This document shows, piece by piece, positions 7,908 through 13,520 of a stretch of DNA of 13,520 nucleotides (position 1 is the stretch's first letter; each line of letters begins with the position of its first letter). The notes under the pieces are model-generated. The model saw only the letters and a list, made by a program, of their open reading frames with translations, was not told where the DNA came from and made no database searches. Origin of the DNA: Claveliimonas sp964652805. Lineage in GTDB: Bacteria > Bacillota > Clostridia > Lachnospirales > Lachnospiraceae. The position numbers and the translations under genes are program-made. The stretch spans positions 1 to 13,520 of the forward strand of contig CAZZBJ010000067.1 of assembly GCA_964652805.1 (NCBI GenBank). The letters run 5' to 3'.

Positions 7908-8795
7908 CTAAAAGGGATAGGACCTGATGAACGCCATGAAGGACCTGACGGCCGGGATGTCCAGCAGCTCCCGCAGGGTCACGTAGTAGACAGGGCGGGA
8001 CAGCCGGATCTCCAGCGGCACGATGCAGCAGTCCGGCGTCAGGAGTTTCTCTGCGATGGAGGGGGAGAAAAAGCCCACCGCCAGATTCTGGGAGGCCAGC
8101 TGCATGACAATATCGGACTGGCTTGTCTCGCCGATGACATTAGGCGCAATGTGGCGGTCGGAAAACACCTGCTCAATGTCCCTGCGGAAGGCGGATGCCT
8201 TTGACGGCATCAGGATGTCCATGCCGTCCAGGTCGCTGATGGACAGCAGCGATCTTCCGGCGAGAGGATGCTCCCTGGACATGACGGCCACGTAATAGTC
8301 GTCCATGAGCTTGTGGCAGTCGTATTCCTCCCGGGCGGAGAGAGTGTCTGAGCCGATGACGAAGGCTGCGTTGATCTGCCGGGAGTCCAGCATGGAGAGC
8401 AGGGTGTTGCTGCCCTCCACATGGAGCTGGTACCGGATCCCGGGGAAGAGGCGGTGATAGTCCGTGATGACCCTTGGAAGCCGCAGATACCCCGCGATCC
8501 AGAGCATACCTATGCGAAGCGTTCCCATCTCCAGAACGCTGTACTTTTTTATGTTCTCTGAGAGCTGCTCCACCTCGTTGAGAATTCTGCGGGCCGCTGA
8601 GACGAACTGCTCCCCGGCCTCGGTCAGGGTGACGGATCTGGAGTGGCGCACAAAGAGGGGCACGCCCAGCTCCTTTTCCAGGAGGAGGATCTGCTGGGAA
8701 AGAGAGGGCTGGGAGATGAAAAGGGCCTTGGCTGCGGCTGAGAAGCTCTTTTTTTCCGCTGCGGCCAGAACGTAGCGTATCTGTTGGATCTGCAT
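7908..8795 (-). CDS. LysR-type transcriptional regulator
   Basis: The 295-residue protein has the standard LysR length. Residues 1-60 are the winged helix-turn-helix: FSAAAKALFISQPSLSQQI is the recognition unit, followed by LEKELGVPLFVRHSRSVTLTEAGE, typical of the family. Residues of about 90-290 form the periplasmic-binding-like effector domain, including SDIVMQLASQNLAVGFFSPS near the co-inducer site. AGGAGG (8809 down to 8804 on this strand) lies 8 bases before the ATG and supports the start. It is transcribed away from the SLC13 permease at 8956. LysR proteins usually control the divergent neighbour and respond to a pathway metabolite, so it probably regulates the permease-oxidoreductase-mutase set. 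The ligand cannot be read from the sequence. Confidence 0.95.
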   Translation of the reverse strand: MQIQQIRYVLAAAEKKSFSAAAKALFISQPSLSQQILLLEKELGVPLFVRHSRSVTLTEAGEQFVSAARRILNEVEQLSENIKKYSVLEMGTLRIGMLWIAGYLRLPRVITDYHRLFPGIRYQLHVEGSNTLLSMLDSRQINAAFVIGSDTLSAREEYDCHKLMDDYYVAVMSREHPLAGRSLLSISDLDGMDILMPSKASAFRRDIEQVFSDRHIAPNVIGETSQSDIVMQLASQNLAVGFFSPSIAEKLLTPDCCIVPLEIRLSRPVYYVTLRELLDIPAVRSFMAFIRSYPF

Positions 8796-8847
8796 ATGGA
8801 TGACCTCCTGCTATAAATAATCGATGGTATAAGAAAAACCTATAGAT

Positions 8848-8856
8848 ATTATAACA
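8848..8856 (-). promoter_or_regulatory. Extended -10 promoter for the LysR gene
   Basis: On the - strand TGT (8856-8854) directly precedes a perfect TATAAT (8853-8848). The position 17 bases further upstream (8876-8871, CTATTT) is a poor -35, so an extended -10 promoter is the best reading. Its -35 region overlaps the -35 box of the opposite promoter at 8866-8871. Confidence 0.5.
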
Positions 8857-8865
8857 TATTATTTC

Positions 8866-8894
8866 TTTACAAATAGCATTGAATTATATATAAT
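8866..8894 (+). promoter_or_regulatory. Sigma-A-type promoter for the SLC13 permease operon
   Basis: TTTACA (8866-8871, 5 of 6 consensus bases), a 17-base spacer and TATAAT (8889-8894, perfect) form a near-consensus promoter. Predicted start is near 8901, about 55 bases before the permease ATG. The AT-rich stretch 8811-8865 upstream is where a LysR activator would be expected to bind, but I could not assign a convincing T-N11-A dyad. Confidence 0.65.
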
Positions 8895-8955
8895 AATAGA
8901 GTAATTTAACACATCAAAGTAATAAAGCAAAAAAAGGAATGAGAGGAGAAAGAAA

Positions 8956-10419
8956 ATGCAAAACAAGAAAAGTGTAAAAGACACAGCATTTCTGGTACTT
9001 GCCCTCGCAGTCATCATCGGTTCCCGATTCATGCCGGCGATGGGCGGACTTTCCAAGGACGCATGGGCTGTACTGGGCGTATTTTTTGGTTCACTGATCA
9101 TGTGGATCACGATTTCCATCGACTGGCCGAGTATGATCACTTTGCTGGCCCTTGGTCTGCTTCCGTTATTCGGATTTTCGAGCACCTTTGCGGGAGCCTT
9201 CGGAAATACCACCGTGGCTTTCCTGCTGTTTACCTTCATGCTGGTATACCCGCTCTCAAAGACAAATTTTGTGCGGCGCTGTACCATCTATTTTATCACA
9301 AACAGGATTGCAAGAAAAGGCCCTTGGTATTTTGTCTGCTTCCTGCTTGCGGCCGTGACATTCATGGGACTATTCATTTCTCCGTCCGTACTGTTCGTGG
9401 CCTTCATGCCCTTCCTGGAGGACATCTACCAGGTTCTTGGCCTGAAGAAGGGCGGCAAGGCAGGAAATATGATCATGATGGGCTCCGCCTTCTGTATCAG
9501 TCTTTCCTCCGGTATGACAGCCATCGGACATGTGTGGCCCACAATGGCTATCGGATACTACACAGCAGCTACAGGAAATGATGTAAACCAGTTCCAGTAC
9601 ATGGCCATGGGTATCCCCACAGGTATCATCCTGATCGTGATCCTGATCTTGATCTTCAAATTTATCTACCGACCGGACGATATCAAGGACATCCGGCCTG
9701 AGAGGGCCATGAGCCTGCGCGGTACAGTCCCGGCGGCGGATTTCAAGGAGAAGGTGATCCTGGGCGTTATGGCCCTTACTGTATTCCTCTGGGTGGCTCC
9801 CAGTCTCGTGCAGAACGTGCTGCCTGACTTCTATACCACAGTCAACAGCTGGTCCACAGCTATGCCTCCGCTTCTTGGCTGTATCATCCTGTTCGTTGTA
9901 CGGGCAGATGGCGAGAGCATCATGAACTTCAAGGAGACAGTCAGCAAGGGCGTGCTCTGGGGCAGCGTGCTGATGACAGCCGCGGCCACACAGCTTGGCA
10001 CCTGCCTGACAAACGAGGATGTAGGAATCAGCGCCTGGCTGACAGGTGCGCTGGAGCCGCTGACAGCAAACCTCCCGGTGATCGGCCTGGTTCTGTTCTT
10101 CATGACATGGGCTGTTATTGAGACAAACTTCTCATCCAATATCGTTACCACGACAGTAGTAAGCGCGGTGGCCCTGTCCGTTCTGACCGCTCTGCCGGCC
10201 GGGTCTGTCAATGTGGGAGCTGTCGTCTGCATGGTTGGATTTGCGGCTGCGATCTGCAACATGACACCGGCAGGACAGAGTACGGTCAACACCGTTGCCA
10301 TTGGTTCCGGATGGACGGATACAAAGTCCATGTTCGTATGGGGCGCGCTGTTTGCCGTTGCGGGTATCCTGGTACTCAGCTTTATCGCTTACCCGCTGGG
10401 ATCGCTGTTCATCTCATAG
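8956..10419 (+). CDS. SLC13/DASS-like anion permease
   Basis: A membrane protein of 487 residues with about a dozen hydrophobic segments in the inverted-repeat order of the divalent anion:Na+ symporter superfamily. The first repeat has GNTTVAFLLFTFML, then FISPSVLFVAFMP (Ser142-Pro143-Ser144) at the SNT position, then SLSSGMTAIGHVWPTMAIG. The second repeat has ETNFSSNIVTTT (Ser394-Asn395-Ile396) at the second SNT position, then MTPAGQSTVNTVAIGSG. Both substrate/Na+ motifs depart from the SNT of characterised dicarboxylate carriers, so the substrate may not be a C4-dicarboxylate. A Shine-Dalgarno GAGAGGAGAAAG lies just before ATG 8956. It is the first gene after the divergent promoter region and is followed 57 bases later by an FAD oxidoreductase with no terminator between. 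Family is fairly sure; substrate unknown, an organic acid being the likeliest class. Confidence 0.87.
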   Translation: MQNKKSVKDTAFLVLALAVIIGSRFMPAMGGLSKDAWAVLGVFFGSLIMWITISIDWPSMITLLALGLLPLFGFSSTFAGAFGNTTVAFLLFTFMLVYPLSKTNFVRRCTIYFITNRIARKGPWYFVCFLLAAVTFMGLFISPSVLFVAFMPFLEDIYQVLGLKKGGKAGNMIMMGSAFCISLSSGMTAIGHVWPTMAIGYYTAATGNDVNQFQYMAMGIPTGIILIVILILIFKFIYRPDDIKDIRPERAMSLRGTVPAADFKEKVILGVMALTVFLWVAPSLVQNVLPDFYTTVNSWSTAMPPLLGCIILFVVRADGESIMNFKETVSKGVLWGSVLMTAAATQLGTCLTNEDVGISAWLTGALEPLTANLPVIGLVLFFMTWAVIETNFSSNIVTTTVVSAVALSVLTALPAGSVNVGAVVCMVGFAAAICNMTPAGQSTVNTVAIGSGWTDTKSMFVWGALFAVAGILVLSFIAYPLGSLFIS

Positions 10420-10476
10420 ATGCGGATGACACAGATGACAGTTTTTTGGTCTATTGTGTGAGAGGAGAAATGACAC

Positions 10477-11739
10477 GTGGGAAGAAAATATCAATATGAT
10501 GTTGTTGTGGCGGGCGGAGGCACGGCCGGTGTGGCCGCTGCCGCCGGTGCGGCCATGACAGGGGCGAAGACACTGCTCATCGAAAGAAATCCTTACCTGG
10601 GAGGGGAGGCCACCCACTCCGGCGTGGCCGCCTTCTGCGGATTTTTCACCTGCGGGGGCAACCCTGTGCGGGTTGTGGAGGGGGTGGGGGAGCTGATCCT
10701 GAAGGAGATGAAGACCCTTGGCGAGTCCTCTTGGAACTATGTGGTGTCTGCCACTGGAAATAAAAATATCAATTTTCACCCGGAGTATCTGAAATGCGCC
10801 ATGGACAATGTGCTGGAGAAGACCGGCGTTACCTGCCTTTTCCACACAAGGATCACAGGCGTCCGCACAGAGGGGCGGACCGTGACAGCCCTTGAGTGCG
10901 CGGACGATGAGGGCGGCTTTCTGGTGGAGGCAAAGGCCTTTGCGGACACCACCGGAGACGCCAATGTAGTGCATCTGGCGGGCGCCCCGACTCTCTGGGG
11001 AGATGAGAACGGAAACGTGCAGGCGGCCACCCTTCCCTTCCGGCTGAGCGGTGTGGACACATCCTGTGACCTGACGCCCCAGGCCGTTGAGAAGGCCGTC
11101 ATCCGGGCAAAGGAGGAGGGAATTCCCCACCTGACAAAGGAGAAAGGCTTCATCCTGAAACGGGAGGGCTCTGACCAGGTGGCGGTCCTTCTGCCAAGCA
11201 CGATCCCTGCAGGCATGGACTGCCAGGAGCTGACCAGAATGGAGCTGGATACGAGGAGACAGGTGCTCTACTATGTGGAGGCCTTTAAGAAATATCTCCA
11301 CGGCATGGAAAACTGTGAACTGACAGTCATCGGCCCGGCCATTGGCTTCCGCGAGACGAGGCGGATGAAGGGCAAGGAGATCATCACCGCAGAGGACGTG
11401 CTGGGAAGGAGAAAACGGTCCGACGGCGTGGCCAGAGCCGGCTGGAAGCCGGAGATCCACATGGACGCCAACAAGATGGGAACCTACATCGAGGTATCCG
11501 AGGGGAGCTGGTTTGACGTGCCCTTAGGAGCGCTCCAGTGCGAGAGCCTGGACAATCTCTGCGGCGCCGGCAGGATGGTGTCCTCTGAGCAGACAGCCCA
11601 TGCGGCGGTCCGTGTCATGGGGACCTGCTTTGCCACGGGACACGCGGCGGGCGTGGCGGCGGCCTGCCAGGCGCTCCGGGGAGTGGGGGAAGCAGACGCT
11701 GTCCGGGCGGAGCTTAAGAAGCAGGGAGCCCTGCTGTAG
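10477..11739 (+). CDS. FAD-dependent oxidoreductase (FAD_oxidored family, GTG start)
   Basis: The 420-residue protein starts with a dinucleotide-binding Rossmann fold: VVVAGGGTAG (Gly13, Gly15, Gly18) and LLIERN with Glu36 for the adenosine ribose. The internal FAD motif ADTTGDA is at residues 156-162, RETRRMKG at 292-299, and the C-terminal FAD-contacting segment is CGAGRMVSSEQTAH followed by ATGHAAG. This matches the PF12831-type FAD-dependent oxidoreductases, which are widespread and mostly uncharacterised. I see no Cys-rich iron-sulfur motif or signal peptide, so it is probably a soluble cytoplasmic flavoprotein. The start is GTG 10477, 9 bases after GAGGAG (10462-10467). A nearer ATG at 10470 is out of frame and meets a stop after nine codons. 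It likely oxidises or reduces the compound brought in by the preceding permease; the reaction is unknown. Confidence 0.9.
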   Translation: MGRKYQYDVVVAGGGTAGVAAAAGAAMTGAKTLLIERNPYLGGEATHSGVAAFCGFFTCGGNPVRVVEGVGELILKEMKTLGESSWNYVVSATGNKNINFHPEYLKCAMDNVLEKTGVTCLFHTRITGVRTEGRTVTALECADDEGGFLVEAKAFADTTGDANVVHLAGAPTLWGDENGNVQAATLPFRLSGVDTSCDLTPQAVEKAVIRAKEEGIPHLTKEKGFILKREGSDQVAVLLPSTIPAGMDCQELTRMELDTRRQVLYYVEAFKKYLHGMENCELTVIGPAIGFRETRRMKGKEIITAEDVLGRRKRSDGVARAGWKPEIHMDANKMGTYIEVSEGSWFDVPLGALQCESLDNLCGAGRMVSSEQTAHAAVRVMGTCFATGHAAGVAAACQALRGVGEADAVRAELKKQGALL

Positions 11740-11794
11740 CACGGCCGTAAGGAATGATGAAATTTTATAAAAAAGACAGAGAAGGAGACAGATC

Positions 11795-12355
11795 ATGACA
11801 CTTGAGGAAGCACGCACAGATATTGACGCTGTGGACACACAGATGAAACCTTTATTTTTAAAGAGAATGGAATGTGCCAGGAAAGTGGCCGAGGTGAAGG
11901 CCGAGACAGGGGGCGATGTGTTCGTCCTGGAGAGAGAGCTTTCCATTATCGAGAAGAGGGCAGGAGACGTGGACCAGGAGGTCTATGACGAGTATGTCAC
12001 ATTCCTGCGCCATCTTATGAGCGTTAGCAGAAGATACCAGTACGGCAAGCTGACAGCCATGCAGGACACGGTAGTGGACGGTGCGGCGCAGGCAGCAGGC
12101 GTGGATAAGAATGTGGCCCACACACAGGTGGAAATCTCCTTTACCTGCCCCTCTGCCACAAGCGATCTCAATCTCTTTATCAACATGACAAAGCTGAACA
12201 AGATCACCATAGACAGCATGAACCTGATGACAGAGGACTGCGTCCAGAGGGTCACCATGACGCTGGACGGCAATCTGAAGGAGAGCAATATGCGCCGTCT
12301 CCTCTGCCAGATCGGCAAAGAGGCAGACGACTTTAAGATCCTGGCAGTAAAATAG
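11795..12355 (+). CDS. AroQ-type chorismate mutase with C-terminal ACT-like domain
   Basis: Residues 1-85 are an all-helical AroQ chorismate mutase, which converts chorismate to prephenate for phenylalanine and tyrosine synthesis. Aligning by eye to the E. coli CM domain with a constant offset of 4 in the first part, the active-site residues are kept: Arg7 (Arg11), Arg24 (Arg28), Lys35 (Lys39), Arg47 (Arg51), Glu48 (Glu52), plus Ser78 and Gln82 (Ser84, Gln88). The position of Asp48 is Val44. Residues of about 105-186 have a beta-alpha-beta-like pattern ending RLLCQIGKEADDFKIL, resembling an ACT amino-acid-sensing domain. The prephenate dehydratase or dehydrogenase domain usually found in such fusions is missing, and at 186 residues there is no room for it. 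AAGGAG (11782-11787) is 7 bases before the ATG. It follows the oxidoreductase by 55 bases without a visible terminator, so it may be the last gene of that operon. The CM call is solid, the ACT call moderate. Confidence 0.88.
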   Translation: MTLEEARTDIDAVDTQMKPLFLKRMECARKVAEVKAETGGDVFVLERELSIIEKRAGDVDQEVYDEYVTFLRHLMSVSRRYQYGKLTAMQDTVVDGAAQAAGVDKNVAHTQVEISFTCPSATSDLNLFINMTKLNKITIDSMNLMTEDCVQRVTMTLDGNLKESNMRRLLCQIGKEADDFKILAVK

Positions 12356-12385
12356 TAACTGCCAGTGTGAAAAAACGTGCGAACA

Positions 12386-12433
12386 CAACAGGAACCCGGC
12401 GGGGCTGCGGGCAGCTCTTCCGGGTTCCTGTTG
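12386..12433 (+). terminator. Hairpin terminator between convergent genes
   Basis: CAACAGGAACCCGG (12386-12399) and CCGGGTTCCTGTTG (12420-12433) pair perfectly over 14 bp. The 20-base loop holds a second perfect hairpin, GCTGC (12404-12408) with GCAGC (12411-12415). On the + strand only a weak GCATTT follows. On the - strand a six-T run (complement of 12370-12375) comes 10 bases after the stem. It probably ends both the chorismate mutase and the GNAT transcripts. Confidence 0.75.
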
Positions 12434-12475
12434 CATTTCCGGTACAGGGACAACTGGGGATGCGGAAAAAGATTT

Positions 12476-13012
12476 TTAGAGGATTTTTTCAAAGGCGATC
12501 CTTGCATCCCCGTCCTCGGCCCCGCCCTTCAGGTAAATGATGCCGCAGCGAACAAAGCCGGATTTCTCCAGGGCCCGCTGCATGGGTAGGTTGCCCTCGT
12601 GGGTGTCGATGCGGATGCTCTCCATGCCCCTCTCCCGGGCCAGGGCAGCGGCTTTCTTAAAGAGCCTGCCTGCATACCCTTTTCCCCGCAGGGCGGCGCT
12701 TACAGCCATGCGGTGGATGGCGGCGTAGGCGGGGGCCGCATCGCCTTTATGTTCGGTCAGCCACTGTCCGCCGTAAATATTCCTGTAGGATGGCTCCTCC
12801 GTGAAGGTGAGGGCGCACACAGCGGCGATACGCCCCTCCTCCTCCAACACATAGCCAAGGCCTGTGACTGTGTCGGAGAGGAAGATCTGCCGGTCCGGGT
12901 AGCCCTTCTGCCACTGATCCAGCCCCTGGGACCTGAGAAAGGCGCGGGCCCGCTCTGTAATCTCCATGATCTCTTCTATATCCTCCGGGGCGGAATGTCT
13001 GAATGTGGTCAT
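12476..13012 (-). CDS. GNAT-family N-acetyltransferase
   Basis: The 178-residue protein is a single GNAT domain, which transfers an acetyl group from acetyl-CoA to an amine or N-terminus. The acetyl-CoA signature is HRMAVSAALRGKGYAGRLF, with the Arg-Gly-Lys-Gly-Tyr-Ala pyrophosphate loop at roughly residues 118-123. It is followed by IRIDTHEGNLPMQRALEKSGF, the usual motif B. The N-terminal part DIEEIMEITERARAFLRSQGLDQWQKGYP is typical of a clostridial GNAT group of unknown substrate. I chose ATG at 13012, 8 bases after GGAGG (13025-13021 on this strand). An upstream in-frame ATG at 13063 would add 17 poorly matching residues and would lie upstream of this Shine-Dalgarno and within the promoter. 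Substrate cannot be predicted. Confidence 0.9.
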   Translation of the reverse strand: MTTFRHSAPEDIEEIMEITERARAFLRSQGLDQWQKGYPDRQIFLSDTVTGLGYVLEEEGRIAAVCALTFTEEPSYRNIYGGQWLTEHKGDAAPAYAAIHRMAVSAALRGKGYAGRLFKKAAALARERGMESIRIDTHEGNLPMQRALEKSGFVRCGIIYLKGGAEDGDARIAFEKIL

Positions 13013-13051
13013 CTGTGTATCCTCCGATCTGTTTTTTTGCAGTATGTATTG

Positions 13052-13060
13052 ACTATAGCA
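13052..13060 (-). promoter_or_regulatory. Extended -10 promoter for the GNAT gene
   Basis: On the - strand TGC (13060-13058) precedes TATAGT (13057-13052), one base off the -10 consensus. No good -35 is seen 17 bases upstream. The predicted start near 13046 gives a leader of about 33 bases to the ATG at 13012. Confidence 0.45.
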
Positions 13061-13131
13061 CATCCTGGGATTTTTTTCATCTCATCAGATTGGTAAAAAG
13101 AGATGATCGGCTTTCTTATTTGCGGGAAAAC

Positions 13132-13140
13132 TGCTATAAT
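13132..13140 (+). promoter_or_regulatory. Extended -10 promoter for the M16 peptidase gene
   Basis: TGC (13132-13134) directly precedes a perfect TATAAT (13135-13140). The -35 region (TTTCTT, 13112-13117) is poor, so activity would rest on the extended -10. The start would be near 13147, about 40 bases before the peptidase ATG. Confidence 0.55.
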
Positions 13141-13186
13141 GTATGTTCAGATAAAAAGAGATCAAGAAAGGAACGGGATAAATAGT

Positions 13187-13520
13187 ATGGAGATAAACAA
13201 CTGCAAAGCCTATGAGCTGATCCGCCGGGAGGAGCTGGACGGGATCAAATCCACAGGTTACCTTTTAAGACACAAAAAGAACGGCGCCAGAGTGGTTCTT
13301 ATTGAAAATGACGACGACAACAAGGTGTTCAGCATCGCCTTTCGGACGCCCCCCGCAGACAGCACCGGAGTGCCCCATATTATGGAGCACTCGGTCCTTT
13401 GCGGGTCAAAGCATTTCCCGGCCAAGGATCCCTTTGTGGAACTGGTAAAGGGCTCCCTGAACACATTTTTAAATGCCATGACCTACCCGGATAAGACGGT
13501 TTATCCGGTGGCCAGCTGCA
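13187..13520 (+). CDS. Insulinase-family (M16C, presequence-protease-like) zinc metallopeptidase, 5' part
   Basis: Only the first 111 codons are in the window; the reading frame is open to the end. The inverted zinc motif HxxEH is present as His64-Ile-Met-Glu67-His68, followed by SVLCGSKHFPAKDPFVEL and KGSLNTFLNAMTYPDKTVYP. These are the diagnostic blocks of the M16C / COG1026 group, which includes mitochondrial PreP. Full-length members are about 970 residues, made of four related domains that close around peptides to degrade them. I see no signal peptide, so it is likely a cytoplasmic peptidase. The Shine-Dalgarno is weak: AAAGGA at 13167-13172, 14 bases before the ATG. No other in-frame start fits better. 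Confidence 0.93.
   Translation, partial: MEINNCKAYELIRREELDGIKSTGYLLRHKKNGARVVLIENDDDNKVFSIAFRTPPADSTGVPHIMEHSVLCGSKHFPAKDPFVELVKGSLNTFLNAMTYPDKTVYPVASC

Noticed and set aside
8811..8865. LysR operator (T-N11-A dyad) upstream of the permease promoter
   Set aside because: The stretch is so AT-rich that several weak dyads can be drawn; none is convincing enough to list as a site.
10420..10476. Short repeat GATGACA (twice) and T-run after the permease as a terminator
   Set aside because: No stable stem precedes the T-run, and the next gene follows with its Shine-Dalgarno immediately.
10470..10499. ATG-started nine-codon reading frame overlapping the GTG start of the FAD oxidoreductase
   Set aside because: It lies only two bases after the GAGGAG Shine-Dalgarno, too close for good initiation. 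The GTG at 10477 has proper spacing and opens the Rossmann-fold protein.
10414..11460. A 348-codon open frame on the - strand antisense to the FAD oxidoreductase
   Set aside because: It mirrors the codons of a well-supported flavoprotein with strong third-position GC bias, has a His-, Gln- and Leu-rich composition with no family motif, and lacks a good ribosome binding site.
13013..13063. Upstream ATG at 13063 as the GNAT start
   Set aside because: It would put the promoter-like TATAGT and the GGAGG inside the coding region and add residues unlike the family. ATG 13012 fits the Shine-Dalgarno.

Overview
The window looks like a chromosomal stretch of an anaerobic, low-redox Firmicute of the Lachnospiraceae / Clostridium cluster XIVa type. 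The evidence is a single-chain pyruvate:ferredoxin oxidoreductase, strong AGGAGG-type ribosome binding sites, GC-rich coding regions separated by AT-rich promoter regions, a lysine riboswitch, and NhaC and SLC13 family transporters. The species cannot be fixed from the sequence alone. I see no insertion sequence, phage gene, CRISPR array, tRNA or rRNA.

Layout. (1) 39-2052: ychF and lgt, two housekeeping genes in a tight pair. (2) 2057-5760: nifJ (PFOR), a monocistronic central-metabolism gene with its own sigma-A-like promoter and a strong 3' hairpin. (3) 5821-7881: a complete lysine-responsive unit made of a promoter, a lysine riboswitch aptamer with its L2-L3 kissing loop, an intrinsic terminator, an NhaC-family transporter and a terminator. 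The riboswitch indicates that the transporter imports lysine rather than acting as a simple Na+/H+ antiporter. (4) 7908-12433: a LysR regulator divergent from a three-gene set on the + strand: an SLC13/DASS-like permease, an FAD-dependent oxidoreductase with a GTG start, and a chorismate mutase fused to an ACT-like domain. Promoters for the two directions are packed back to back between the regulator and the permease. (5) 12476-13520: a GNAT acetyltransferase on the - strand, convergent with the chorismate mutase and divergent from the 5' end of a metallopeptidase of the insulinase / presequence-protease family, which runs off the window.

The most interesting parts are the riboswitch-based reassignment of the NhaC protein and the regulator-permease-oxidoreductase-chorismate mutase module. 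The module's substrate is unknown. Its permease has non-canonical SNT motifs and its mutase has an unusual regulatory-looking architecture. One hypothesis, not shown by the sequence, is that the module takes up and oxidises an organic acid linked to shikimate or aromatic metabolism.
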